Source of the DNA: Acaudatibacter sp035532115
GTDB taxonomy: Bacteria; Pseudomonadota; Alphaproteobacteria; Caulobacterales; Caulobacteraceae
Reading direction: 5' to 3'
Assembly: GCA_035532115.1 (NCBI GenBank)
Contig: DATKRO010000038.1
Span: 1 to 64,000 of the forward strand
DNA: 64,000 nt
The position numbers and the translations under genes were made by a program. Positions 50,860 to 60,058 of this stretch are shown one piece after another. Below the pieces are notes generated by a model. It made no database searches, had not been told where the DNA came from, and was given only the letters and a program-made list of their open reading frames with translations. Numbering within the stretch: position 1 is the stretch's first letter; every line of letters starts with the position of its first letter.

Positions 50860-50969
50860 CGACGCGCCGCATCGGCCGGGTGGGGAGCCGCAGGCTCCGG
50901 CGCGCCGATCGCCGCCGGCGCCTTCGCACGGCCCCCGGATTCTCGATCCTGACCGCTTCGCGGCGTTTC

Positions 50970-50988
50970 CCTCCCCATGACGGGGAGG
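50970..50988 (+). promoter_or_regulatory. Hairpin that covers the valS ribosome-binding site
   Basis: CCTCCCC (50970-50976) pairs with GGGGAGG (50982-50988, loop ATGAC). The right arm is also the Shine-Dalgarno sequence of valS, 8 bp before its ATG at 50997. Folding would hide the site, so valS translation may depend on upstream translation or RNA structure. It may equally be a coincidental copy of the popZ-end hairpin. Confidence 0.4.
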
Positions 50989-50996
50989 CAGGCGCT

Positions 50997-53675
50997 ATGA
51001 TCCCAGGCGATCCCATGCTCGAAAAGACCTTCGATGCCAAATCCGTCGAACCGCGCCTCTATGAAAAGTGGGAGGCGTCGGGCGCCTTCGCGCCGATCGA
51101 GGATCCCGCCGCCGAACCGTTCGCGATGGTGATTCCGCCGCCCAACGTCACCGGCGTGCTGCACATCGGCCATGCGCTCAACAACACCTTGCAGGACGCC
51201 CTGGTCCGCTTCGAGCGCATGCGCGGCAAGGCGGCGCTGTGGCTGCCGGGAACCGACCACGCCGGCATCGCCACCCAGATGGTGGTCGAGCGCCAGCTGG
51301 CGGCCGCCGGCAACATGGGCCGCCGCGACCTCGGCCGCGAGGCCTTCGTCGAGAAGGTCTGGGAATGGAAGGCGCGGTCGGGCGGGGCGATCGTGGCCCA
51401 ACTGCGCCGCCTGGGCGCCTCCTGCGACTGGAGCCGCGAGCGCTTCACCCTCGACGAGGGCCTCTCGGCGGCGGTGCGCAAGGTGTTCGTCGCTCTGCAC
51501 AGGCAGAAGCTGATCTATCGCGACAAGCGCCTGGTGAACTGGGACCCGCAGTTCCAGACCGCGATCTCGGACCTCGAGGTCGAGCAGAAGGAGGTCGAGG
51601 GGCATCTCTGGCATTTCGCCTATCCGCTGGAGGACGGCTCGGGCGAGATCGTCGTGGCCACCACGCGTCCCGAGACCATGCTCGGCGACGCCGCCGTGGC
51701 CGTGCATCCGGACGATGCACGCTACCGCGGGCTGGTCGGCAAGTGCGTGCGCCTGCCGATCGTCGGCCGCCCGATCCCGATCATCGCCGACGACTATGCC
51801 GACCCGGAGAAGGGCTCGGGCGCGGTGAAGATCACCCCGGCGCACGATTTCAATGATTTTCGAGTCGGCCAGCGGCACAGCCTGCCGATGCTCGAGGTCA
51901 TGGACGCCCACGCGCGCCTGAACGCCAATGCACCGCCCGAGTACCGCGGACTCGATCGGTTCGCGGCGCGCGCCAAGGTGGTGGCCGAGTTCGAGCGCCT
52001 CGGTCTCCTGCGCGGCGTCGAGACCATGCGCCACGCCGTGCCGCACGGCGAGCGCTCCGGCGTCGTGGTCGAGCCCTATCTCACCGACCAATGGTACGTC
52101 GACGCCAAGACCCTGGCCGGTCCGGCGATCCGCGCCGTCGAGGCGGGACGCACCGCCTTCACCCCGAAGAGCTGGGAGAAGACCTATTTCGACTGGCTGA
52201 GAAACATCGAGCCCTGGTGCATCTCGCGCCAGCTCTGGTGGGGGCACCGCATCCCCGCCTGGTACGGGCCCGACGGGCGCATCTTCGTCGAGGAGAGCGA
52301 GGCCGAGGCCCGGGCGACCGCCCGCGAGCACTATGGCCGCGACGAGCCGCTGCGCCAGGACGAGGACGTGCTCGACACCTGGTTCTCCTCGGCGCTGTGG
52401 CCGTTCTCGACCCTGGGCTGGCCCGGGAAGACCGCGGATCTGGCGCGGTTCTACCCCACCGCCGCCCTGGTCACCGGCGCCGACATCATCTTCTTCTGGG
52501 TGGCGCGGATGATGATGATGGGCCTGCATTTCATGGGCGAGGTCCCGTTCCGCCACGTCTTCCTCAACGCCCTGATCCGCGACGCCACCGGCGCGAAGAT
52601 GTCCAAGGTCAAGGGCAACGTCGTCGATCCGCTGGAGCTGATCGACGATTATGGCGCCGACGCCCTGCGCTTCACCCTTACCGCGATGAGCGGTCAGAAT
52701 CGCAACATCAAGCTGTCGCGCCAGCGCATTGAAGGCTATCGTAATTTCTGCACCAAGCTCTGGAACGCCGCGCGCTTCTGCCAGATCAACGGCTGCGTCC
52801 GCGTCGAGGGGTTCGATCCGGCCGGGGTCGATCACGTGCAGAACCGCTGGATCCGTTCCGAGGCGCTGAAGGCGACCCTCGCCGTCACCGTCGCGCTGGA
52901 GGCCTGCGCCTTCGACGACGCCGCGGCGGCGCTCTATCGCTTCGTCTGGAACGTCTTCTGCGACTGGCGCCTGGAGCTGGCCAAGCCGGTCCTCGCCGGC
53001 GCCGACGAGGCCGCCAAGGCCGAGACCCGCGCCATGACCGCCTGGGTGCTCGACCTCATCCTCGAGCTGCTGCACCCGGTGACGCCGTTCATCACCGAGG
53101 AACTCTGGGAAAAGACCGCCGCAGCCGGGCCGCCGCGCGACTCGATGCTGATGACCGCGCCCTGGCCGGATCTGCCGCAGTCCTATGCCGATCCCGAGGC
53201 CGAGGCCGAGATGGCGCTGGTCATCGCCGCCATCGCCGAGGGCCGCTCGGTGCGCTCCGAACTCAACGTTCCGGCCTCGGCTCGGCCGCCGCTGCTGGTG
53301 ACCCACGCCGATGCGCGCCAGCAGCGGGTGCTCGAGGCCAATGCGGCGGCCATCCGCCAGATGCTGCGGGTCTCGGAGCTGAGGTTCGGGGAGGCGGCGG
53401 AAGCCGGATCGGTCCCGTTCCTGGCCGAGGGCGCCGCGCTCGCCCTGCCGGTGGCGCACTACATCGACATCGCCGCCGAGCGCAGCCGCCTGGGCAAGGA
53501 GGTCGCCGCTCTCGCCCAGGACATCGAGCGCACCTCGAAAAAGCTCGCCAATCCCGACTTCGTCGCCCGCGCGCCCGAGGAGGTGGTCGACGACAATCGC
53601 GAGCGCCTCGCCGAGGCCCAGGCCGCCAGGACGAGACTGGAGGCGGCCCTGGGCCGGCTCGATCAGGTCGGCTAG
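50997..53675 (+). CDS. valS: Valine--tRNA ligase
   Basis: An 892-residue class I aminoacyl-tRNA synthetase. The HIGH motif appears as NVTGVLHIGHALN, the KMSKS motif as GAKMSKVKGNVVDP, with the editing (CP1) domain between them (TTRPETMLGDAAVAVHPDD), and a C-terminal coiled coil (RLGKEVAALAQDIERTSKKLANPDF) typical of ValRS. It charges tRNA-Val in the cytoplasm. ATG 50997 has a strong GGGGAGG site; an in-frame ATG at 51015 (MLEKTF) matches the usual family start. Confidence 0.96.
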   Translation: MIPGDPMLEKTFDAKSVEPRLYEKWEASGAFAPIEDPAAEPFAMVIPPPNVTGVLHIGHALNNTLQDALVRFERMRGKAALWLPGTDHAGIATQMVVERQLAAAGNMGRRDLGREAFVEKVWEWKARSGGAIVAQLRRLGASCDWSRERFTLDEGLSAAVRKVFVALHRQKLIYRDKRLVNWDPQFQTAISDLEVEQKEVEGHLWHFAYPLEDGSGEIVVATTRPETMLGDAAVAVHPDDARYRGLVGKCVRLPIVGRPIPIIADDYADPEKGSGAVKITPAHDFNDFRVGQRHSLPMLEVMDAHARLNANAPPEYRGLDRFAARAKVVAEFERLGLLRGVETMRHAVPHGERSGVVVEPYLTDQWYVDAKTLAGPAIRAVEAGRTAFTPKSWEKTYFDWLRNIEPWCISRQLWWGHRIPAWYGPDGRIFVEESEAEARATAREHYGRDEPLRQDEDVLDTWFSSALWPFSTLGWPGKTADLARFYPTAALVTGADIIFFWVARMMMMGLHFMGEVPFRHVFLNALIRDATGAKMSKVKGNVVDPLELIDDYGADALRFTLTAMSGQNRNIKLSRQRIEGYRNFCTKLWNAARFCQINGCVRVEGFDPAGVDHVQNRWIRSEALKATLAVTVALEACAFDDAAAALYRFVWNVFCDWRLELAKPVLAGADEAAKAETRAMTAWVLDLILELLHPVTPFITEELWEKTAAAGPPRDSMLMTAPWPDLPQSYADPEAEAEMALVIAAIAEGRSVRSELNVPASARPPLLVTHADARQQRVLEANAAAIRQMLRVSELRFGEAAEAGSVPFLAEGAALALPVAHYIDIAAERSRLGKEVAALAQDIERTSKKLANPDFVARAPEEVVDDNRERLAEAQAARTRLEAALGRLDQVG

Positions 53676-54118
53676 TGGGCCGCTTCAACCAATCTGAAGC
53701 GATGACGCTTCGCCCCGGGCGCCAGCGTCTCGCCGATTTCCGCCGCGCCCGGGCCATGCGCGGTGGGGGCGCCTGAGAGCCATCGCCCGCAGCCCCCTCC
53801 GCCGCCCGACGCTGCCGCGCCGGGCGCCACCTCCCCCGTTGCACGGGTGAGGAGGAACGCGTCCTCGCTCCTTCCCCGCTTGCGGACAAGGGGGGACCGC
53901 CGTGCCGCCAGGCGCGGGCGTGGAAGGGGCGCGACGCGGCTATTGGAACGGTCCAGCCAATCTGAAGCGATGGCGCTTCGCTCTGGCCGCCGGGTCAGCG
54001 CGTCGATTTGATTGAAGCAAGCGGCTAGGTCGGGTCGGCCAGGGCGGCTCGGCGAGGTTTGCATCCGGGCCTTCCTTGTGGTTGTTCGCGCCCGCCAACC
54101 CCCGAGGAGCTTTCCCAG
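53676..54118. other. Intergenic region with two copies of a small palindromic repeat
   Basis: No gene is visible in these 443 bp. A 24-bp unit CCAATCTGAAGCGATGACGC+TTCG occurs at 53689-53712 and, with one change, at 53957-53980; each contains a 6-bp stem GAAGCG/CGCTTC with loop ATGA. They look like members of a small dispersed palindromic repeat family. The acyl-CoA ligase promoter presumably lies near the right end. Confidence 0.7.
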
Positions 54119-55876
54119 ATGAGCGACGCCGCCATCCCCTCCCGACCCTGGCCCGCCATGTCCATCGCCGAGGCCCACGCCGTCATCACCGCCCCCGGCA
54201 TGCCGTGCGAGATCGAGGAGCTGGTGATCCGCGGCGTGAAAACGCGGGTCTGGAAGAACGCTCCACCCAGTCTGCGCGCGGTGGCCGAGGCGGCGCGCGC
54301 CTATGGCGAGCGGATCTTCCTGGTCAACGAGGACGAGCGCGTCAGCTTCGAGGCCTTCTTCCGCGCCGTCTCGGCGCTGGCCCGCGCGTTGAAGGCCGAG
54401 GGCGTGGAGAAGGGCGACCGGGTCGCCATCGTCATGCGCAATCTGCCCGAATGGCCGGTCGCCTTCTATGCGGCGGCCTCGCTGGGGGCGATCGTGACGC
54501 CGCTCAACGCCTGGTGGACCGGACCGGAGCTGGAGTACGGCCTCGTCGATTCCGGAACCAAGGTCGCCATCGTCGACGCCGAGCGGCTGGAGCGGCTCGC
54601 CGAGCATCTGGAGCATTGCCCCGCGCTGAAGCGCGTCCTGGTGGCGCGCCAGGAGGAGGAGATCGCCAATCCGCTGGTCGCGCGGCTCGAGGACCTGATC
54701 GGGGCGCAGGCCGGTTGGGCCGCGCTGCCGGACGCCCCGCCGCCGCCGGTGGAGATTCTTCCCGAGGACGACGCCACCATCTTCTACACCTCCGGCACCA
54801 CCGGAAAGCCGAAGGGCGCGCTCGCCACCCAGCGCAACATCAACTCCAACATCATGGCCGCGGCCAGCGTCGGTCAGCGGGCGCTGCTGCGCCGCGGCGA
54901 GGCGCTGCCGGCGGCGGATCCGGACGCGCCGCAGCGGGCCATGCTGCTCTCGGTGCCGTTCTTCCACGCCACCGGCTGCTTCGCGGTGCTCAATCCGATC
55001 CTCTATTCCGGCGGCAAGCTGGTGATGATGCGCCGCTGGGAGCCGGTGCGCGCCTTCGAGCTGATCGAACGCGAGAAGATCAACGCCGCCGGCGGCGTCC
55101 CCACCATCGCCTGGCAGCTGATCGAGCACCCGCTGCGGGCCAACTACGATCTCTCCTCGCTGGAGAGCGTCGCCTACGGCGGCGCGCCCTCGGCGCCGGA
55201 GCTGGTGCGCAGGATCCGCGAGACCTTCCCCAGGAGCCAGCCCGGCAACGGCTGGGGCATGACGGAAACCTCGGCCACGGCCACCAGCCACGGCGCCGAG
55301 GACTATGAGCACCGCCCGTCGAGCTGCGGCCCGGCGGTGGCCGTCACCGACCTGAAGATCCTGGATGTCGAAGGCCGGCGCGAACTGCCCGTCGGCGAGG
55401 TGGGCGAGCTCTGGTGCAAGGGGCCGCAGGTGGTGAAGGGCTATTGGAACAAGCCCGAGGCCACGGCCCAGACCTTCCGCGACGGCTGGGTGAGGACCGG
55501 CGACCTCGCCCGCCTCGACGAGGAGGGCTTCTGCTTCATCATCGACCGCGCCAAGGACATGCTGATCCGCGGCGGCGAGAACATCTACTGCATCGAGGTG
55601 GAGAACTGCCTCTACGACCATGCGGCGGTGATGGACGCGGCCCTGGTGGGCGTGCCGCACCGGACCCTGGGCGAGCAGCCCGCCGCCGTGGTGACGCTGA
55701 AGCCGGGCGCCCAGGCCACCGAGGCCGAGCTGCGCGCCTTCGTCGCCGAGCGCCTGGCGGCCTTCAAGGTGCCGGTGAAGATCCTCTTCTGGCCCGAGAC
55801 CCTGCCGCGCAACGCCAACGGCAAGATCATGAAGAACGAGCTGAAGAAGCTCTTCGAGACCGAGAGCGTGGGCTAG
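54119..55876 (+). CDS. Acyl-CoA synthetase / AMP-dependent ligase
   Basis: A 585-residue adenylate-forming enzyme. The P-loop-like A3 motif is FYTSGTTGKPKGA, A5 is NGWGMTETSA, A7/A8 is RTGDLARLDEEGFCFIIDRAKDMLIRGGENIY, and the A10 lysine is in PRNANGKIMKNEL. It activates a carboxylic acid, most likely a fatty or aromatic acid, to its CoA thioester. No operon partner is close by. ATG 54119 with GAGGAG upstream. Confidence 0.9.
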   Translation: MSDAAIPSRPWPAMSIAEAHAVITAPGMPCEIEELVIRGVKTRVWKNAPPSLRAVAEAARAYGERIFLVNEDERVSFEAFFRAVSALARALKAEGVEKGDRVAIVMRNLPEWPVAFYAAASLGAIVTPLNAWWTGPELEYGLVDSGTKVAIVDAERLERLAEHLEHCPALKRVLVARQEEEIANPLVARLEDLIGAQAGWAALPDAPPPPVEILPEDDATIFYTSGTTGKPKGALATQRNINSNIMAAASVGQRALLRRGEALPAADPDAPQRAMLLSVPFFHATGCFAVLNPILYSGGKLVMMRRWEPVRAFELIEREKINAAGGVPTIAWQLIEHPLRANYDLSSLESVAYGGAPSAPELVRRIRETFPRSQPGNGWGMTETSATATSHGAEDYEHRPSSCGPAVAVTDLKILDVEGRRELPVGEVGELWCKGPQVVKGYWNKPEATAQTFRDGWVRTGDLARLDEEGFCFIIDRAKDMLIRGGENIYCIEVENCLYDHAAVMDAALVGVPHRTLGEQPAAVVTLKPGAQATEAELRAFVAERLAAFKVPVKILFWPETLPRNANGKIMKNELKKLFETESVG

Positions 55877-55888
55877 CCAGGCGAAACA

Positions 55889-55947
55889 GGCGCCCGCCGC
55901 CAAGATCGCCGAGGGCGCGCGGTCGATGTTTGCCGCCGGCGGGCGCC
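55889..55947. terminator. Long inverted repeat after the acyl-CoA ligase
   Basis: GGCGCCCGCCG (55889-55899) and CGGCGGGCGCC (55937-55947) are 13 bp past the ligase stop, with a 37-nt loop. It may end transcription, but lacks a T-tract. Nothing gene-like is seen between it and the repeat at 55989. Confidence 0.4.
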
Positions 55948-55988
55948 GGACACTCGCTGTCCATTCACCCGACCGCCCTGGAAGGGCG

Positions 55989-56209
55989 GCACGGCGATGC
56001 GGTCGGATTGCGAAAGGGCTAATTCGCGGAGGTTTGACCACCATCGCCGTCTCCCCGGACGGGCCTGAAAGGACGATCCGGGGCCGGACCCGCCGCTTCC
56101 AAGACGAATTCCAGCTTGGCCGCGGCCCGTTCGGCCCCGGCTCGCGCTTCGCTTGGCCGGGGTGACGGCGATGATGAGCGTCTCGTCAGCCCGAACTCTT
56201 TGCCGTGGA
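55989..56209. repeat. Dispersed intergenic repeat, copy B
   Basis: Near-identical to 49965-50186, in the same orientation, with a few substitutions and small indels. It too ends with CCGAACTCTTTGCCGTGGA. The 288 bp that follow (56210-56497) hold only an 84-codon open frame that begins inside the repeat and has no recognisable domain; I see no supported gene there. Confidence 0.88.
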
Positions 56210-56497
56210 AAGGGCAGGTTGTCGAATGGTCCGCCGGCTCGTACACACGCCCGTGACGAATTCCGGTGAGGGCAAGATGCCGAGAACGAGCCGCCGCGAC
56301 GGCGAGCGTTCGGCCGCACAGTCTGGCGACACGCCGGCGACCCTCCTCGAGCCCCGCATCTCGATCGGCGAGATGCTGAGACGCCTGCGGGATCTGCCTG
56401 AGCCTCGACCCATCCAGGAGCGGGACGAGATAGCGATTCCGAAGCGGCGTGGAATATAGCCGGCCTTGCGGATTCCAGGCCTGAGTCTGCTGGCCTG

Positions 56498-57751
56498 GTG
56501 AATCCGACCGTCCGCCAACTCGACATCGAGCGGCTGGGCGCCGGGGGCGACGGCGTGGCCGCCGGACCGGTGTTCGTCGCGGGCGCGCTTGCCGGCGAGC
56601 GGGTGCTGGCCGAGGTCGCCGGGGATCGGGGCCGCCTGATCTGCGTCGAGGCCGCCAGTCCCGAGCGGGTTTCGCCGCCCTGTCCGCACTTCGGCGACTG
56701 CGGCGGCTGCGCCCTGCAGCACTGGGCGGGGGCGCCCTACCTCGCCTGGAAGCGCGAGCAGATCCGGCTGGCCCTGGCGCGCGAGCACATCGAGACCGAG
56801 ATCCTGGCCCCGTTCGCCGCCGCGCCCGGCTCGCGGCGGCGGCTGGCGCTGCATGCGCGCCAAGGCGCGGGCGGCGCCGCCCGGATCGGCTTCAAGGCGC
56901 GCCGCTCCTGGCGCCTTGCGCCGATCGAGGTCTGCAGCATCGCCCATCCGCGCCTCGTCGCCGCGTTCCCCGGCCTGCGCCGCCTCGCCCAGCCGCTCTT
57001 CGAGCATCGCAGCTCCGCGCCGATCCTGCACGTGACGCTGAGCGAGACCGGTCTCGACATCGACATCACCGGCGTCGAGCGGCGCGGCGGAGCGCTCTCT
57101 GCCGGCGCCCAGGCCCGCGTCGCCGAGGCGGCGGCCGAGGCGGACTTCGCCCGCGTCAGCCTCGGCGGCGAGACCCTCTACCAGGCTCGAACGCCGACCG
57201 TCCGCATCGGGCGCGCCGTCGTGGCCCTGCCGCCAGGCGCCTTCCTGCAGGCGGTCGGCGAGGCCGAGGCGGCGATGGCGGCCTTCGTCGCCGAGGCGCT
57301 CGCCGGCGCCCGCGCCGTGGCGGACCTCTACTGCGGCGTCGGCGCCTTCGCGCTGCGGCTCGCCGAGACCGCCCCCATCGTCGCGATGGATGTCTCCGCC
57401 CCGGCGGTCCGCGCCCTCGCCGCCGCGCACGGAACCGCTCCCGGCCTCAAGGCGATTACGGTGGAGGCCAGGGACCTCGACCGACGCCCGATGTCGTCCG
57501 CCGAACTGAAGCGCCTCGACGCCGCGGTCATCGACCCGCCCCGCGCCGGCGCGCCGGCGCAGCACCACGCGCTGGCCGCTTCCGGCGTCGGCTGCATCGC
57601 CGGCGTCTCCTGCAATCCGGCGAGCTTCGCCCGCGACGCCCGCATCCTCGTCGACGCCGGCTTTGCGCTGGAGCGGGTGCTGCCGGTGGATCAGTTCCTC
57701 TGGTCGCCCCATATCGAACTGGTGGGCGTCTTCGTGCGGAGGGGCGGTTGA
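56498..57751 (+). CDS. Class I SAM-dependent RNA methyltransferase (RlmD/TrmA-like, Fe-S)
   Basis: A 417-residue RNA m5U methyltransferase-family protein. An N-terminal TRAM-like domain (IERLGAGGDGVA) precedes a 4Fe-4S cysteine set (C62, C68, C71 in CPHFGDCGGC, and C146 in EVCSIAHP). The methyltransferase domain has DLYCGVGAFALRLA, DPPRAGA, and the catalytic Cys in VSCNPASFARD. It probably makes 5-methyluridine in 23S rRNA or tRNA. Start GTG 56498; the next gene's TTG overlaps its stop by 4 bases. Confidence 0.88.
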   Translation: MNPTVRQLDIERLGAGGDGVAAGPVFVAGALAGERVLAEVAGDRGRLICVEAASPERVSPPCPHFGDCGGCALQHWAGAPYLAWKREQIRLALAREHIETEILAPFAAAPGSRRRLALHARQGAGGAARIGFKARRSWRLAPIEVCSIAHPRLVAAFPGLRRLAQPLFEHRSSAPILHVTLSETGLDIDITGVERRGGALSAGAQARVAEAAAEADFARVSLGGETLYQARTPTVRIGRAVVALPPGAFLQAVGEAEAAMAAFVAEALAGARAVADLYCGVGAFALRLAETAPIVAMDVSAPAVRALAAAHGTAPGLKAITVEARDLDRRPMSSAELKRLDAAVIDPPRAGAPAQHHALAASGVGCIAGVSCNPASFARDARILVDAGFALERVLPVDQFLWSPHIELVGVFVRRGG

Positions 57752-58803
57752 GCGATCAGAGGCAGCGGCGGCGGGCCTTCGTCGGCGACGCCGCCGCCTA
57801 CCGGGCCGCCGCGGCCGCAAAGGCGCTGTGGTGGGGCGCGGCGGGGGGGCTGGCGCGGGCGATCACCCGTCCCAACCGCACCGCGCCGCCGGTGCGGTTC
57901 CGGCCGACCGCCGATCCGCCGCCGCAAGGTTTCGTGCGCAAGGCCTGGCAGGCGGCGTTCGAGAAGGAGGCCGCGGATGTCGCCCAGGGTCTCTATCCCT
58001 CGATGATCGACCGGGCCGCCGATCCGCTCGCCACCTTCCGCCGCACCGCCGATTTCATCGCCGATGCGCTCGCGGTCGAAGCGCGCCGGCGCCGCGGGGC
58101 CGGCGCCGAGGTGCGCGAGGCCGCGCCCGCCAGCTATCCGGCCTACTACCGTCAGAACTTCCATTACCAGAGCGGCGGCTGGTTCACGCCCGAGAGCGCC
58201 GGACGCTACGAAGCCCAGGTGGAGGCGCTGTTCGCCGGCGCGGCCGGGGCGATGCGCCGGCGCGCCCTGGCCCTCCTCGCCCGCGCCTGGCGCGACCGCG
58301 ACCACCGCGGACTGGCCGTCCTCGACCTTGCCTGCGGCGCCGGCGCCTTTCTCGGCGACCTCGCCGCCGCCTTTCCCCGCGCCCGGCTGATCGGTCTCGA
58401 TCTCTCGCCGGCCTATCTGGCCGCCGCCGCCCGCCAGGCCGGCGCCGCCGCGCTGGTGCAGGCCAAGGCCGAGCAGCTCCCCTTCGCGGACGCCGGCCTC
58501 GATGCGGTGACCGCCATCTATCTCTTCCATGAACTGCCGCCGAAGGTGCGCGCCGCCGCCGCCGCCGAGATCGCCCGGGTCCTGAAGCCCGGCGGCATCT
58601 TCGCCCTGGCCGATTCGCTGCAGCCCGGCGACGAGCCGCGCCTCGCCCGGCTGCTCGAAGCCTTCCCGGCCTATTTCCACGAGCCCTATTTCCGCAGCTA
58701 CGCCAGGGCCGACCTCGCGGCCCTGTTCGGCCGCGCCGGCCTGACCCTCCAGGCCCAGGACCAGGCCTTCCTCACCAAGGCGATGCTGTTCGTGAAGGGC
58801 TGA
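57748..58803 (+). CDS. SAM-dependent methyltransferase (UbiE/Methyltransf_11-like)
   Basis: A 351-residue protein with a basic N-terminal ~150 residues (containing YYRQNFHYQSGGWFTPES) and a C-terminal class I methyltransferase domain: motif I VLDLACGAGAFLGDLA, LIGLDLSPAYL, AEQLPFADAGLDAVTAIYLFHEL, LKPGGIFALADS. The YYxxNFHxQ.GGW motif is typical of a plant/alphaproteobacterial family that methylates lipids or quinol-like compounds. TTG start coupled to the RNA methyltransferase by TTGA. Substrate unknown. Confidence 0.82.
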   Translation: MSDQRQRRRAFVGDAAAYRAAAAAKALWWGAAGGLARAITRPNRTAPPVRFRPTADPPPQGFVRKAWQAAFEKEAADVAQGLYPSMIDRAADPLATFRRTADFIADALAVEARRRRGAGAEVREAAPASYPAYYRQNFHYQSGGWFTPESAGRYEAQVEALFAGAAGAMRRRALALLARAWRDRDHRGLAVLDLACGAGAFLGDLAAAFPRARLIGLDLSPAYLAAAARQAGAAALVQAKAEQLPFADAGLDAVTAIYLFHELPPKVRAAAAAEIARVLKPGGIFALADSLQPGDEPRLARLLEAFPAYFHEPYFRSYARADLAALFGRAGLTLQAQDQAFLTKAMLFVKG

Positions 58804-58895
58804 CGCGGCGCGGCGGCCGACCCCCGCGAGCATCAAGGCTTGCGCGACCCTGGCGCCAGGCTCTACGCCGAGGGCGAGCCGCAAGGAGACGCTCA

Positions 58896-59927
58896 ATGGC
58901 CTCGAAGCTCGTCGAAGACCCCCGCATCGATCCGCGCATCAAGGCGGTGCTGGGCGGCTGGCCGGATGCGGCGAACCCGGGCGACGCGGCCAGTCGCGAT
59001 GAGCTGCTGGCGGAACTCGAGACGCCGCAGGCGAAAGCGCGGCAGGCCGCGATGCAGCCGTTCATGGAGGCCATGGACAACGAGATCGTCGCGCCTTCGG
59101 CCGGTCTCGTCACCCGCACCGAGCGCTTCCAGTCGGCGCCCGACGTCTGGATCAACATCCGGTTCATCCGGCCGGACAATGCCGAGCGCCCGGCGTGCGT
59201 CTACTACATCCACGGCGGCGGCATGACCTCGATGTCGGCCTTCGACGGCATGTACCGGGCCTGGGGCAGGATCATCGCGCGCGAGGGCGTGGCCGTCGCC
59301 ATGGTGGATTTCCGCAACGCCCTTTCGCCCTCGTCGGCGCCGCAGGTGGCGCCGTTTCCGGCCGGGCTCGACGACTGCGTCTCGGGACTGAAGTGGGTGC
59401 GCGCCCATGCCGACGCCCTGGGCATCGATCCGGCGCGCATCGTCGTCGCCGGCGAGAGCGGCGGCGGCAACCTGACCCTCGCCACCGGATTGAAGCTGAA
59501 GCGAGACGGCGATCTGGGGCTGGTGAAGGGGCTCTACGCCCTTTGCCCCTACATAGCCGGCGAGTGGCCGCAGGCGCGCCATCCCTCGTCCACCGAGAAC
59601 AACGGCATCCTGCTCGATCTGCACAACAACCGCGGCGCCATGGCCTACGGGATCGAGGAGCTGAAGCGCCGCAACCCGCTGGCCTGGCCCGGGTTCGCCA
59701 GCGTCGAGGACGTCGCCGGCCTGCCGCCGACGGTGATCAGCGTCAACGAGTGCGACCCGCTGCGCGACGAGGGGATCGAGTTCTACCGCCTGCTGCTGCG
59801 GGCCGGCGTCGCCGCGCGCTGCCGCCAGGTGATGGGCACCATCCACGGCACCGAGGTGTTCTCGATCTGCTGCCCCGACATCAGCCGCGACACCGCCAGC
59901 GACCTCGCCAACTTCGCCCGGCGGTGA
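58896..59927 (+). CDS. HSL-family alpha/beta hydrolase (lipase/esterase)
   Basis: A 343-residue hormone-sensitive-lipase-like hydrolase. The oxyanion motif is YYIHGGGMTSM, the nucleophile Ser lies in VAGESGGGNLTLA, the acid Asp in NECDPLRDEG, and the His in MGTIHGTEVF. It hydrolyses a short- or medium-chain ester in the cytoplasm; no signal peptide. The ~70-residue N-terminal cap is predicted helical. ATG 58896 with GGAGA upstream. Confidence 0.87.
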   Translation: MASKLVEDPRIDPRIKAVLGGWPDAANPGDAASRDELLAELETPQAKARQAAMQPFMEAMDNEIVAPSAGLVTRTERFQSAPDVWINIRFIRPDNAERPACVYYIHGGGMTSMSAFDGMYRAWGRIIAREGVAVAMVDFRNALSPSSAPQVAPFPAGLDDCVSGLKWVRAHADALGIDPARIVVAGESGGGNLTLATGLKLKRDGDLGLVKGLYALCPYIAGEWPQARHPSSTENNGILLDLHNNRGAMAYGIEELKRRNPLAWPGFASVEDVAGLPPTVISVNECDPLRDEGIEFYRLLLRAGVAARCRQVMGTIHGTEVFSICCPDISRDTASDLANFARR

Positions 59928-59943
59928 GCGGCGGCGCCCTGCG

Positions 59944-60052
59944 TGGTTCGAGACGCACCCTTCGGGGGCTCCTCACCATGACGAAAATGGGCGCAGTTGC
60001 AAAATCCACGTCATCCTGAGGAGCCCGCGCCGGCGGGCGTCTCGAAGGACGC
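59944..60052. repeat. Intergenic hairpin repeat
   Basis: Two imperfect inverted arms of about 40 bp (59945-59983, ...GAGACGC...CTCCTCACCATGACG, and 60009-60050, CGTCATCCTGAGGAGC...GTCTCGAAGGAC) flank a 25-bp spacer between the lipase and the convergent monooxygenase gene. This is a mobile-looking palindromic element of the type scattered through related genomes; it may also end transcription both ways. Confidence 0.7.
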
Positions 60053-60058
60053 GAGAAC

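Noticed and set aside
50163..53459. 1098-codon antisense open frame opposite valS and popZ
   Set aside because: Compositionally biased shadow of valS; no domain and no ribosome-binding site.
56205..56459. 84-codon frame between the 221-bp repeat and the RNA methyltransferase
   Set aside because: Begins inside the repeat, no ribosome-binding site or domain; too weak to call a gene.
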